Below, piece after piece: positions 45,396 to 59,100 of a stretch of 64,000 nt of DNA. The notes beneath the pieces are model-generated. The model saw only the letters and a program-made list of their open reading frames with translations. It did no database searches and was not told where the DNA came from. The translations under genes were made by a program, and so were the position numbers. Position 1 is the first letter of the stretch. Each line of letters starts with the position of its first letter. The stretch comes from Oryzias latipes (lineage: Eukaryota; Chordata; Actinopteri; Beloniformes; Adrianichthyidae): the NCBI RefSeq assembly GCF_002234675.1, contig NC_019866.2, positions 14,537,261 through 14,601,260 on the forward strand, read 5' to 3'.

Positions 45396-47158
45396 GCTGC
45401 CAAAACACATTCGCAGATAATTGTCCCATTACGAGCCAAGCAGTGTGGAAAAATGAACTTCTAAAGACGACGTTCAGTCTCTCAACATGGCCGCCGCTGT
45501 TTGTTTCAAATCCCCTCTTCAGTCCCGTCAAAACAACACCAAATATATACATTTAGCGGAATTGAATAAATTAAAATCAACCACAAGTCATGTCCGGAGA
45601 CAGGAGAAGAGGTTTTACAAAGTGTCTCTCCGCAATAACGGCCAATAATTTCAACTAAATTCAAATGCGAGCGCTTTTCAGTTTAGCGCCCTGCAGAAAC
45701 GACAACGAAAGCCCATCGCTGCATTCGACCTCTAAATAAAGTGTTTATTTCCGATGTCATTTTACCAATTTTCACGCTTTTCGGCAGTAGGTGACGTCTT
45801 CTTTCTCTTCACCATGAGTCCTGTCAGTTCTGTGGGTGATAACCGATCGAATGGAGCATAATAAAGCCGAAAGCGAGCCGCTCCGCTTTCTGTCCTCTCT
45901 CCTCGCCGCTGCCTCGACTGAGCCGAACTCTGCGCAGTTCAACCGTTTTCTATCAATTACAATCTTACTCAATGCTTCTTTATAAAAACACATTTACCGA
46001 AGAAAACAACAAACAAAAGGCGAAAATGACACCTGTAAGGCCAAAATAACCGTGTAATACTTGAATGAAGGCCACGTCACACTTGCCTTGCCCTCGTTGG
46101 ATTTGGTAACTTTCGATAGTTTTAATAAACCTGATTTGAAGCTGACTTGACACCACGTCACCATTAACAACAGAACTATTCTTAGTCAAATAAACAATTT
46201 CACATCCATCTTGAAGCTGTAATATTTCTGGAAAACCTTTCTTGCTCCTCATACTTCACTCCACTCTACTAACGTATTCAGATTTATTGAATATGTGTGA
46301 AATTAAGACCTTGATTGAAATTACCTTTAAATTACAGGTGTATATTAGGAATTACCACCACGACTTTTATTTTGAAATGATGTCCACAGTAAATAAGTTA
46401 ATTAATAAGTTGTTTTCCAGGAACAGGACATTTCAAAGTAATGGCACCAGGAATGACATTTAAACTTTTACAACATGTAAAAATGAATGAATAAACATTG
46501 ATAGACCAAAAGGCTATTCGTGGCATATTTTAAGTGATACAAGTCATTCAATTAAAAACTAAAATGTTTTAACATGTGGTCAACTTTAAAGAAGTCTAAT
46601 ATGACAAGAAACATCCATTATGTGCCCTAAAAAGTCCCAAACTGTTCTCCTTAAGCATTAAATGTAACTGAAAGATGTGTAGAATCGATCTTACTAGTTA
46701 AAAACTGTCTGAAACAGTCAACGAATACTAATTTCAAAATACCTCAATATAATTCACAATACGAAGCTACATTTCAACTTAAAATGTTTACATTTAACTT
46801 TTTAAGTTAGACGTCAAGTTTTTAAGTTCTGCAGGCAGCATCATTGATCGTAGGTTTGGACAGTACACACACTCCCGGGCTAGTTATTCAAAAATGTATT
46901 TAGTAAGATATGCCGTAACTTTATAGGTGCACAGATTTGTAGTTATATTATAATAATTGTTATTCGAAGAAAATTGCTTCTTTACATCCACGTAGCAGGA
47001 CCTAGCAGGACTGTTGTCCTGTTAGCTAACATAACGCGCGGACAGACCCAAATAAAAGCTCTACGTGGCTAATGTTCAAACGACATAACAATTATTTACT
47101 AAATATATCAAAATGGCATATGTTAAACTCAAACGTTCCATAAATTGGAAGGATTTAC

Positions 47159-47280
47159 CTGAAGCTGAAGTGTCTTATTTCCAGTCGAGAAAAAGGCTAG
47201 CATTGCTAAATAACAGGAGCCCTGCAACTCACTACCCGATGACAGTTCCTGCACATCTATCGTCCACGAGTTAAGACACA
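47159..47280 (-). other. cramp1: Probable 5' untranslated exon of cramp1
   Basis: On the minus strand the exon ends at a good donor, CTTCAG|GTAAATCC. The coding exon begins with an acceptor (GTTTTGGCAG|CATGACACC) one base before the ATG at 45395, so an upstream non-coding exon is required. This is the best candidate. Its 5' boundary is approximate. Confidence 0.4.
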
Positions 47281-48161
47281 CCCACCACTACTTAAAAACA
47301 AAGGGTATGATTGGTCCAAAAGATTAAAAGGCCGGGTTTAGTATATGATTGATGGAAGAATACACGAATTGCTACAGAAAGCGGGACTAGAGAGGACCAA
47401 TTGCTATTTTCTTCCTGTCATGCCCTGGAGTTGTACCACTAACATTTTAACGCTTTAAACTTAAAACATTTTGGTATTTTGTGTGTGAGGACTTTGTTCA
47501 CGACGAATTTAAAATCCGAAAGAATTATGGATTGCAATTAATTGTTTGATCATCAGGTTCCGCCCATAAAGTGACTGACAACCTGAAAAGCAAATCAGAA
47601 GGTAGAATGTCGATGATGCCTTTAAATGTTTACAGGCGTATCCCGTTGACGAATCCCATATTGTGGATTTACGAGAGTGGCTTGGAAAAAATAACGTTAA
47701 TAGCTTCACGATGTTCTTTATTTGTACTTTTTCTCCCAAAATAATTTGTTAAAGTTTCACCATTAAAAGCACTAGCTATAGAAATGCCGTATTATAGGAG
47801 AATTAAATTATTTTGAGATTTTTGCCACATTTGGCCAAAATATTTAAACGTTCGCGCTTATTTTATTAAAAATATAGGAATGAATTGTTATTGTGGTCGT
47901 AACAGAAAATTTTGCATTTAAAAGTTACAACACAGCCTTTTACTTTTTCTAAAAACATTTTTTTTTTATTTGTTGTATTATGAAACGAGCGCACCCCGTA
48001 AGAGCACATTCGCCGGGGACCAATAGGATTTGTCTACGTCACTGTTGGGACAGCCTGAAATTCTTTCGTTGGGCAAACACGCAGAGGGAACTTGCCGTCT
48101 GTCTAGGTGGCGAATTAACTAAGTTGTCTTTGAAAAGTTCACGACTTCAAATAAACCCGCA
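47281..48161. promoter_or_regulatory. Divergent promoter region between cramp1 and jpt2
   Basis: About 0.9 kb separates the inferred cramp1 5' exon from the jpt2 start. It contains ATTGG/CCAAT boxes (GATTGGTCC near 47311 and GACCAATAGG near 48018) and a CRE-like TACGTCACT near 48035. Confidence 0.4.
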
Positions 48162-51100
48162 ATGACTTCAACAAACACCTACCAAGGAATGGAAATAGGA
48201 TCCAAACCAAGTTCCAGGTAAAGAATGACGCATCGTGATTTGGTTATCAGAGAGAGAAATGGCCTGAAGTATCAAATTGTGGTTGCTTGTTCGTTGTTGC
48301 AGTTGCACGCAGACGCTTGGTCATGTTTCATGTTGGAGTAAACGCAACAGGACATTTTTGTGCTTCACCTTTTCTGCTAATACCTTAAAGCATATTGCAA
48401 AGGCGGTAGTTCCACATAGAATGAATTTTTTGTACACATTTATGGTGGTTTTACTTCAGAAACAAATTTTGGTCCGCACGATAGCTTCCTAGCTAGCCAG
48501 TCAGGCGTTGTCTGCGGAAGTGGGCTAGCCTAGTCCAGTCGCAGCTCCTTTTTGTGTTCTGTCGCTTGAGTTGTTGTCTCTCAATGTCCAGTCTTGTCCG
48601 TTTTACGATCGATTATGATATTTATCTCAATAACATTTCCGAAAATATGAATTATGTTATATTTTGGATCATAAAGAAGACACGAAAATTAAAACAAATA
48701 AGCACTTTCCCGGCATGATAACCGGCATGCTGCCCTTAAACAGTTTTACTAAACCATTTCACCTTTTAGTATAATTTATGAAATTAGATATAAAATTTAA
48801 AAATATTTGCATTTAGAAAGCTACTTAGGATACATTTTAGGTCAAAACAAATATCTGACTTTAGGTCACTGTATTTCCTTTTAATTTTCTGCATTTTATA
48901 TGAACCAATAAATGTTTTGTTTTCCTTCCTCAGGGTGTTGCGGCCTCCTGGCGGTGGCTCCAGTAATCTGTTTGGTGGTGAAGAGGATTCTGCTTCAAGA
49001 AGACCAAATAAGATGGCCTCCAATGTTTTCCCCTCACCAGAAGAGCCCCAGAGTGTGACAAGACGCACCAATCCTCCAGGTCAGGCCATTTATTTATTTA
49101 TTTATTTATTGAGCCGGTAGTTAATCAGAACTAGAAAAATATTCGACCAATAATCTGTCATTTTTGCTCAGCCACCCCCCACCCCCCCCATTAAAAAAAA
49201 AAAACATTCTGCAATACAGATAAAGCGAAAGTTGCAATTTCCCACACATTTGTAATGACCGTTTGAACCGTTTTGTAATAACCTTTTGTAGGCGGGAAAA
49301 GCAGTGGCATATTTGGCGATCCGGAACCTCCAGCTAAGCCACAGAGATCTGCTCCTCCAGGTGGACCAAGCAGCAACATATTTGGGGGTGGAGACGGTTC
49401 ATCTGCTCAAAACCAACCCCGAAGTCACCCGAACAAGCCAAAGGTAAGCCATGAAGCAAACGCCACTCTTAATATTGTTTCTGTATGAAATTGACATGCA
49501 TGTAACATTACTTGTATTGCTTTATTCATTCATCTAAAAAGTATAAACGTGGCTTTTTTCTTCAAAAATGTTTAGGTTTAGAATATTTTCGTTGTCCCAA
49601 AAGGTTTGTCTTTATTTTGGATCTTTTCTCATCTTCCACCAAAAGCTTAAAAATCAAATTCAAATCAATATTGCAGGCGTAACATGAACAAATTGCAAAA
49701 CAAAAAAAGGCATCGTCTCCATTTCACTGCAACAGTTTCATTTAAATAAAAGTCAACATAGCCTAAATTATACACCAAATGACCTTCACCTTAACATAGC
49801 AAGGCTCCGTCTTATTGGTCAATGACGTGAAGGAGTCTGTTCATTTGGTCAAATGCATAAATATTACTAAATATTTGAACATGTGTGTAAACTTTTAAGA
49901 TAACCATTTATCACAGTTTCAGCTGTATCATTATACATTTATCAAAGTGCTTTTTTTGTTTCTGCTGGTGCTCCTAGCGAGGCTGTTTGCTGCTTACAGT
50001 CACTTTTAGCAAATTTCAAGTTGTTAGTAAAGACATTGAATAATATTATACATAGTTGGTTATTATTCAGATGTTGAGAATGTATCCTTAAGCCACTGAT
50101 TTAAAAGATTGATCAGTGTAAAAATTTACTTTAGCAATCAATATCACTTTATCATCTTTTTTCCTTAAATTTTAATAGGGGAACTATGATTTCTTTTTAG
50201 TCTAAATCACCACTGAACACAGTTTTCATATCAAATAGTGTCTGAAATGAGATTTGAGGAATAGATCTTAATAGATGGTGAACCTGTAACTGAAAGTGAG
50301 TATTTTGGCAGCAATATCCAGCTGTGTGTTGTAACCTTAAATTATTTTGTTGCTGCTAGCGTGACTTTAAAATATTCTTTTGCAAACAGTTCAGTATTTC
50401 AGTTGCTGCATTAGATCCAGGTTAAATAAACAAGTGAGCTTGGATCTGTTTTCACCCGATCATCAATCTGATCAAGACTCTTTCTTTAAAATAGTTTCTT
50501 TTTTCTTTTTTACTCCAGGATAATCTCAGTGTGGGACCTGAGCCTGAACCAGGTGAGTGAAGGATGCGTTTATTAGCTTTTAACTGACTTTTGTATATAT
50601 GTTGCTCTTTCCACTGTGGTTTATTCAATTGGTGTTCTAAAAAACAGATGTTTGTAATCATAAATGCCAGCCTGTATTCAAGCCAAGTAGTAAGTTTATA
50701 ACTAATAAATTACTCCTCCAGTTTTACACTTTTTCTGAAATATAAAAGAACCCAAAACATTTTGAAATTGGTAATGAAAAGAAGCTGTTTGACTGGGGCA
50801 TATGCTTTATAACTGAGTGATGTAAGGCTTAACCTGAGCTCATAGTGCAGATGCTACACTCCTCACCTGAGGTGATGTGGAACGCTCTCAGATGTCGCTT
50901 GGACACAGTTTCACATGATGCTCCCGATCCTTTGTTAGCTTGTCTCAACAGACCCACACACCTTTTTTTTCCCATTGGAAAATGCTCCTTTTCCCTTGTC
51001 CTAAAACAAAAGGTGTATTGTTGTTGACTCGGTAGGATATCTTTAGTCATGAGATTTTATTGCTCAACTCTCATGTTTGAGTGTTCACAAATATATATGT

Positions 51101-51682
51101 CTAAGATTTCCTTCTGCGTACTATCTATACTGATTTGTATAATCCTTTTGGGCATGTTGTTTTTAACCAGTTGAATAATGAATTTTTTCTCTTTCTTTGT
51201 CTTTTCATTCATCTTCTGCATAACATTTGTTTTAGTTTCTAATCTGATAGAAAGGCAGTTCCTCAAGATGACAATAAAAGCAGGTGATTAATGTTGGGTT
51301 TTCATAGGATGTAGACGCTAACTTTTAATCATTTTTTTTTAAACCCATGTCACTTCAGTGTGGTACGTTAGAAGTTAACTGTCCACTTTTTCTGTTTTTC
51401 TTCCCAAAAGCACCGAAACCTGAAGTCAGCCAACCAAAGGCCAAGAAAGAAAGGGCTCCTGCACCTCCTGCGCCTCCCACGGTGGTGAAGGAGGTGCAGG
51501 AGGTGCAGAAGGTGCCGAGTCAGCCTGCAGCTGACCCCGCACCTCCGCAGCCTAAAGAACCTCCAGCGGCTGTTGACGAGTCGATGCTGAAGAATCACGA
51601 GCCTCACCTGGGGCCCAAGCCTCGCTCTCACAACAAGGTTATCAACCCTCCTGGAGGAAAGTCGAGTGTGGTGTTCTACTGA
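48162..51682 (+). CDS. jpt2: Jupiter microtubule-associated homolog 2 (HN1L)
   Basis: Five exons: 48162-48217, 48934-49079, 49292-49443, 50519-50552 and 51411-51682, 219 aa (human about 190). It starts [19 protein letters not shown]. The family's hallmark repeat occurs four times: [41 protein letters not shown] and the terminal [15 protein letters not shown]2 is a small, mostly unstructured cytosolic and nuclear protein, reported to bind NAADP and to couple it to calcium release, and related to the microtubule protein Jupiter. The last exon adds a long Pro/Ala/Lys-rich linker ([20 protein letters not shown]), which accounts for the extra length. It diverges from cramp1 and precedes mapk8ip3, the same neighbour as in human. 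Confidence 0.95.
49088..49110. repeat. (TTTA)n microsatellite in jpt2 intron 2
   Basis: About five TTTA units immediately after the exon 2 donor. There is no coding effect. Confidence 0.8.
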
Positions 51683-52130
51683 CCACTCCTTGTTTGTGTT
51701 GATTTCATTCATCTCTGTGTTTTTGTTCGTTTCCCATTTCCACATTTGATGTTTGCCCCTTCAAATACAACAAAACAAAGCAGCTTAATTTTAACGTTGA
51801 CCTTATTTCCTTTAAGTTCTTGCACTTTCTGCTTCTTTTGATTGCCAGCTGTTAAAAAAAAAAAATCAATGTTCTTTTCACTTCAGCCTATGATCCAATC
51901 CCCAACCAGTTGCTGTTCAGTCTAAATGTGTCGAAATGTCTCATTTTCCAAAGAATGCTTTGTCGAAACAAAGGTTTCCTTTTTGAGCTTTAAATTGAAC
52001 TAAATGTAAACGGTGTAGACAATCTTAAATTTGAGGGTAAGTTATTAGATGTTGAATTGGATTGATGTTGAGACTGTAAACAAGGGCAGAGAATATATAT
52101 TTTGCTCTATTTTTCCCTGTGAAATCCTTG

Positions 52131-52136
52131 AATAAA
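52131..52136 (+). terminator. jpt2 polyadenylation signal
   Basis: AATAAA about 450 bases beyond the stop. Another lies near 52613 and could extend the transcript. Confidence 0.45.
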
Positions 52137-52639
52137 CACAGAATGCACACGCAACTTAATATTCAAGCCTTATCTGTGTTCTTAACTGTTTTTCTGCAAA
52201 TCTGTATTTTTTTTTGCCTTATCAATTCTTAGGATTACTTGTAACACACTTTCTGGGAAATGATGGATGCCAAAAAATGAACAAAAGGAGAAAAAAGATT
52301 GAATACAATTGTAGATGTTCACACATTTCTGTTTTCTTTATGTGAATGTATAATGCAGGTACTCTTCTGTCTTGTCTTCGCTGCTCGCTTTTATGAAAAC
52401 ATGCCTTTTGTTTCCTATCTTGGGGTTGGCCTCAGTTTATGTTTTAAATTAAAACGGTTCCAAGACGAGTGAAGTCTGTACAAGCCTGCAGTCTACCCGA
52501 GTCATTGCAGGCCTTTTGATCAAACACCTTTTTGTCCACATGATGCACATTCATGGGGGCCCCTTTGTGTTGTAAGGTTGAGTAATAAAAGCAGCAGCAG
52601 AATTGTGTTTCAATAAAACAAAATGTTTTCCAGTGAAAT

Positions 52640-54695
52640 GTTTTGGTTGGTTTATTCAAATTAGGAAGGAAAACCTATGAATTTTATCCTAAAATGAGAG
52701 ACAGCTTACAGTATAACTGAATTAAAAGTAAAATAAGAGCTCTTTTTGTTTAGGGGTTTGTGTAAAAATGTGATAAGTTAGGTTTGTCTGCTCCAGATTT
52801 GACTCTGACAAAGCCGCTTTTGTGTGCTTTTTGCCCTCGTGCGGACCTTTGCACAGTGTCATCAGACACAAGCACCTTTCTTCTACCAGATAATTGTTAT
52901 CATGCAGGAGAGGAATCTGCAAGTAACCATTTTACTATCCAGTGTCGTCACAAGCTCTGTTGATATTAGCCCGTAAGATTTTCTATGGAATATTTTCTGC
53001 AAAAACAAATGTCTCAAATTTATTAGAGATTTCTGAGTTTTCTTGCAGATTTCAATCATTTAAAATATCAAGATAATTGATTAGCTGAAGTTTGAGAGCA
53101 GAATCCCAAGACCAAAATAAATCTGTAAGATGGATAAGATGTATGTTTTTACACATGGTGAGCTTTTTTAGTCAATTTCAAATCTAAACTAAAAAAAGGT
53201 GGATTTGGGACACGAGCATTTATTTTGATGTGTGTTGTATTAACGACATTTAAGTGAAGATTCATGTTTATTGCATTGGAAAGAAATATAAAACAGAGTA
53301 GAATAGAAAAACTTGCTGCTGAAGAAGCACACAAATGGACTTTTTTGGGTTATTTTTGCACTTCCCAGCAACACACATTTGAAAAAAATTGATTCCGAAC
53401 AAGAGGGGAACTGGTGGATCCGCTGTTCAGAAAATCATTGGTGTCGTTTTGAGTTCTCTACCACCCCTCCATAGAAAGGGTCACATCTCAGTGTTTCTAT
53501 AATGCATATAAAAACAATTATGTGACAAGGTCAACCCTTTGTTCCATGAGGACGGTGTCTAATTCACAAATTCCCTGAGTGGTTGGAAACTTTTGTCATT
53601 GTTATGTGAAATGGCCCTTAGACATGGGCTTTGTGGATGAAGCTTTATGTCATTTTGTGTGCAAAAGCATTTTTGTCATAGTTTTTGAAGAGTTTATGTT
53701 AGAAAAACTGCAGTTTTTTCTTTTGTGCATCAAATAAACCCATACAGATTTTCGTTTTTATGTAAACTATAGATATGAACTTGAGAGAAACAGCTAACAA
53801 TAAGCTTTTACAGTTTTGAATCGTCTAATTTTGTCAAAAGCATAGGACGGGCCCTTTATTTCATTTATTCCTCACTGTCGAAACTGAAAATGAACAGAAT
53901 TTCTAAACCTTTATGAAAGCGTCTTCTAGAGGCTAAATGCAAACAGCTGCATCGCAAAAGCCAAAGCTCTACACAACAAAAGCAGAATTCTGGCTGTGGG
54001 TGAATGAGGCAGAAATGTACCAGGACATGCATGAGTACTCAGTAAAAACTGAAAGCATCTTAAATCAGGACAGGATGATCTCTTACTCTCCTCAAACCAA
54101 CATGGAAAAAAAACTAAAACCCAAGAAAAGTCAAGTAAATGCACACTGCTGTTGCAACCACAATTATAGGCTATTTCAGGCTTACCGTATGCAATTTAGG
54201 AAAGAAATGTTTAGGGTCTAAAAAAGGGGAAGAACTTTAAATAACAGAAAAAAGTTCTGTCATTTTCTGATTATTTACTTTATGTTTCTTACTTGCAAAC
54301 AAACCTGTTTAATTCTGCCTCATTGTCCTATCAACTCCACCCAATGCATGAATCCCCCACTTCTTGTACATGCTCCAAAAAGCATCTAAAGAATGCAGAC
54401 ATTTTTTTACCACACGCTCTTTCCTCATAAACATGAGTTTATTTAGAGGAAAAGGTGAGTCTTTTACATTGTGGCCCAAAATTGCAATCTGAAGTTCACA
54501 TATTAGTTATTTCTGTTTGCTTTCCATCAAATCAAAAACTGTAAAAAATATAATTAAATGAAGATTTTGGGGAATGTTATTTCCACTGAAAAGAGGTCAG
54601 TCAACAAGAATTCCCCTTTTTTGTCTTTGCATCATGGTTAACATTTTTTCAATGAAATCGAATGGATGCTTCATTTTCACATAAAAGCAAAGGCA
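52640..54695. other. Intergenic gap between jpt2 and mapk8ip3
   Basis: No gene was recognised. The plus-strand frame at 53937-54221 has no family resemblance and low-complexity residues. The DNA is AT-rich. Confidence 0.5.
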
Positions 54696-55280
54696 ATTTA
54701 AAGTCTCATTCCTCTGGGTCATTTAATTATGATTATGCTGCTTTTAGGCAAACTCCAAAAAATCTGCTGTTTTCTTTGACAAAGTTTGTGCAGCGTTTTC
54801 AGGAGTTAATCAGAAATTCACCTCTGAACAGTGGGCAGGACTGTTGGCTTTGGAGTAAGCCTCTACTAATTTCCCAGCATCCTTTCATCTCCAGCTAGCT
54901 TACAGTCCCTCACAATCCCAAACTAACATAAGCGGTGCAACAAGAATGGGGAGCAATATGAGCTATCCAGCCATGCAATTTTGAGCCAGATGCAGCTCAG
55001 ACGAGGAAGAGGAAGACTCTGATGTGGCTATTTGTCCTAGAGTGGATGCATCAGAATGGAGCAGAGTAGGGAGATTTTGGCCCACCCGTTTCACTTGCTG
55101 TGTCACAAAAGAAAGCTTTCTCAAATAGAATTTTTTCATCAGCCCTTGATTCATCCTGATCTGAATAAAAATACTCAGAAATCCAGTTTCAATCTTAAAT
55201 TCTTTTATCTGTGAGAAATTATGAGAAATACTACAGGAACATGTTTAAAAACACGATTTTCATTGGAGTGAGATTTTAAA
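54696..55280 (+). repeat. Copy F of the ~570-bp transposon family
   Basis: The most complete right end: AAAAACACGATTTTCATTGG then AGTGAGATTTTAAA. The left end is ATTTAAAGTCTCATTC. The internal blocks GGGCAGGACTGTTGGC, TGGATGCATCAGAATGG and GATTCATCC are present. It lies just upstream of the mapk8ip3 promoter. Confidence 0.8.
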
Positions 55281-55429
55281 CAGAAGCCAATAAAAGTAAC
55301 GGGTGTGTTTTGCGGGTTTTAATTTACTGGGTTCAAGTGTTGAAGAAAAAAAATCCTCGACTGCACCATATGGGAGCGCTCTTCGTCTACTAACCGATCA
55401 CTGCGTAGACGCAGTACAGGCCGACCCTC

Positions 55430-55481
55430 TGCGCAGGCGCACTGACGATGCGGACTCAGTGATTCAGACGTCGTGACGTCA
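55430..55481 (+). promoter_or_regulatory. mapk8ip3 promoter with NRF1-like and CRE sites
   Basis: A CpG-rich island in AT-rich surroundings. TGCGCAGGCGCA at 55430-55441 is a near-palindromic NRF1 site, and TGACGTCA at 55474-55481 is a perfect cAMP response element. Both lie about 650-700 bases upstream of the start codon, so the 5' untranslated region would be long (roughly 55500-56134) and G/C-rich. Confidence 0.5.
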
Positions 55482-56134
55482 GAGTCACCCAGCTGGCTCC
55501 TCCATCAGAAGAGCAGGGAGAGCCTCTCCCAAAGGGAGACATCACCATCAGCAGCGGCATCGGCAGGAAGCGGATACAGTTATGGGAGCGGCGGTGTTTT
55601 ATTTGCGTCTTAGGCGTCGATACTAATCGTGGGACGTGGATTTTTAAATTTCATTATTGTTTTTATTTTTTATATTTTACACCATCTCCTCTCCCCTCCC
55701 TCCCTCCCTCCTCCCGCCTGTTATGGCTGGGCTCCATGGCTGCGGCCGCGGATAGAGAGACAGGTGCAGCATCATCGTTTCTCGGCATGATGGACCCAGC
55801 CGCGGCCGATCCCCGGGCACTGCGCATCCACGTGAGCTCCACGGGAGGGGGGCGATAGATAGCCTGGGCCGCGACGAGACTGGTCTGGAGGAGCAGCGGT
55901 GCCAAAAGCCCAAATATTTCTCAGTTTGTTCCTCGTATTCTCAAGGTTATGCACGCGCACTGCAGCCGCTCCGAAATGGCATTTCTGCGGTTCATTTGAT
56001 TTGAGGCAGGAGTGTGATTGAAAACGACCCCCCGTCCTCCCCGTTGGGCGGATTCAAACCCTCTGACAGCCTCGCCTTCCTGACCGGAAACATTCACCTC
56101 ATCTGGACCAGAGGAGCCGGCTCCAGCTGCCAAG

Positions 56135-59100
56135 ATGATGGAGATAGACGAGGTGGTGTACCAGGACGACTACGGCTCCGGCACCGTCATGTCGGAGCGG
56201 GTGTCGGGCATGGCGAACAGCATCTACCGGGAGTTCGAGCGGCTGATCCGCAGCTACGATGAGGAGGTGGTGAAGGAGCTTATGCCGCTGGTGGTCAATG
56301 TGCTAGAGAACCTGGACGCGGTGCTGATTGAGAACCAGGAGCACGAGGTGGAGCTGGAGCTGCTCAAGGAGGACAACGAGCAGCTCATCACGCAATATGA
56401 GAGGGAGAAAGCGCTGCGTAAACAGGCAGAGGAGGTGAGTAAGGACTCCATGCAGCCCTCACCCTCCTCTATCTTCATCATCAACATCTCCTCCAGCTTT
56501 CTGTGACAGTAATCCATTAAGACTGCTCTAACTGACTAAATAACAATTGAAAGAAAAATAGTATGTGATAGTATAATAAACATAGAACAAATGCCAGAAA
56601 AACTAGAAAGTTCCTATCAAAAGTACCACATTACGTTAAAATATTCATTTTTAGGTAATATCCATCCATCCATTTATCTTCTGAACCCACTCAATCACTT
56701 TTTGGGTCATAGGGTTGCTGGAGCCTTTCCCAGGTGGAGTACACTGCAAACAGGTTGCCAGACTGTTGCAGGGCCACACACTCACTTTCACACCTCTGGA
56801 GGATATGAAATTATCAATAAACCTATGAATACTGTTTTTGGACTGTGTGATGAAGCCAGAGTGCCTGGAGAGAACTCAAGCATGACTGAGGAGAACTCCA
56901 CATAGAAAAGTCCCAGCTGGGATTTGAACCTGGGCCTCCTCGCTGTATGGTGAGAGCGCCACACACTGTACGCCACGGTGCAGTTGTTTCAGTCATTTGG
57001 GGACTATCTTAGTGATTTTACTTATATTATACTCTAATAATTACTCGTCACTGTCTTTTTGGGCAATGCTGGATAACCATCCTTTTTAGAACAACCCCAG
57101 CTTTTTTCTTTTAAAATTATACCTAAATCCATAATAAACTTGAAGCTGTACAAAAAACAGGCAAGCCTCCAATAAACTGTTCCAATGATTTATTCCAAGG
57201 GGAATCATAATTATGGCTCTTAACTCTAGTTATGTTTTTTTGAATCCTAAAACGTATTTAAAACCATGTTAAATTTTGAACAAAAACTCTGGCACAATTT
57301 CTACATCATTGTAAACACCATTAGCAAACTCAGTGGCATGTGCACCAATTGTAAATACTCTTCAATGAATTTACATCTGACTTATGTTTGGTACACCTCA
57401 TGCACGATAGAAAAAGCTTTTTACTCTAGCTTTAAAAAAGTGCTACAACTTCATCTTATACTATCACATCCATTCTTGCTGTAGATGAAGTTGTTAGTGG
57501 TAAAAGTACTTCCACAGGTCTACTAACTCATTTTAACGAATGGCTCCAGGTTTTAAAATGTGTCCTTCATAGTTAAGCCTGTGCATGCAAATGTATGCAA
57601 ACACAGAAGTAAGGCTATAGTTGCTATTTCCACAGATAAAAGGGGGAGCTGGAAACATTGCAGGGGTGTGCTCCTGATGAAGCAGGTGGAGAAACCCCAC
57701 AAAGGTGTAATGCAGAGCTGTCCCACAACAACAGCAGCTGGGGAGTCCAAAGAAACTGTGATCCTTTCAGCCAAAGAAGCTTCTGCAATTCACTTGCAAC
57801 TCAGCTATCAACAACTTAATTCAGCATTTAGTATTAGCATACAGGTGTGCACAACAGTCCTTTAGGATAGAAAAACTGACATCCAGTTTTCTGTTGCTCA
57901 AAGGTAAAAAGATTCTAGTCTGCTTTGTTTCCATGACATTATTGCTAAATATTTTTTGATGCTCTTGTGTTCTGAAGCTTTAGAGCAGAATTTCTCCCTG
58001 TAATTAACTTTAAAGAACCATAATGATGGATTTAGAGTAACATAGTACTCATAATTGTTTTCTTCTTTACATAAATATAAAAGCAAGTTATTCTCCACAG
58101 CTTTTTTCAAGTTAAAGTTCCACTCAGATCATCTTTTGATCTATTTCAAAGCATTCCCAGAGGTCTTGTAATTATAATTATTCTGTTTTTAGCACACAAA
58201 AAACTGTTTTTCTGCTGAGCGGAATTGGTTCATTAGAAATTTGCTTCTGAGTTTTGGGCGGTATCATTGGTACGAAGTAAGCCTGCCCCCATTTCCCGCT
58301 ACCCATTTGTGTACACTCTCTCCAGCTAGCTAACAGCCCCTCGCACTCCCAACCTAAAATGACTGGTTCAACAAACATAGCGAGTAATGTTGGAACTACC
58401 CAGCTGTACAGTTCTGAGCCAGGTACCAGCTTAGACATACATGGATCTATTTGTCTGAAGGTGGATGCACCAGAGTGGAGAGGAGCGGATAGCTTGTGTC
58501 CCACCAAGTGTAGTTGTCAAACGGGATTTTCTATTGGCTCCTGATTCACCCCAATTTGAATAAATACTCATAAATGCAATTTTAGGCTTCATTTTCTTTA
58601 TATATGTCCTACATCATGAGCTAAATGCCACAAGAACATGTTAAAAAGACTAAAAACACAATTTTCACCTGAGCGGGTTTCTAAGAACTTAAAATTTCAT
58701 AGTTCACTCCAGATCTGTGAAGGTTGTGGAAATAAATCGATCTTCATGTGTCTCTAGAATAGCAAAGCCCAGCATGACACTGACCCGTTCACGTGTTTTT
58801 TAATTTATGCTGAACTTACAGTCTGATCTTATTTTAATGGATACAATTATGTTTTGTGGTTATTTTCTACTATGAAGCAACATTCTTTTACCTGGATTTA
58901 TTTGGTTAGACGAGGGAGTTATTTTTTATATCACCACAACATTTTAATAATTCTATTTGCATAGAAATATAACACCTTGCAAAGTGCCTTTTATTTTTAC
59001 TTGTTCAGTCCAACAGCTGAACAAACGGATGAGAGCTGAATGCCTCGTGTTGGACAGATTTTACTGTTACAACAAGGGGTCATGAATCTTCTGACACACA

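Noticed and set aside
45396-45410. An upstream in-frame ATG giving MCFGSMTPG for cramp1
   Set aside because: These bases form the end of an intron (GTTTTGGCAG) immediately before the coding exon.
53937-54221. A 94-codon plus-strand open frame in the jpt2-mapk8ip3 gap
   Set aside because: It has no family resemblance, no splice context and low-complexity composition. It is most likely a chance frame.
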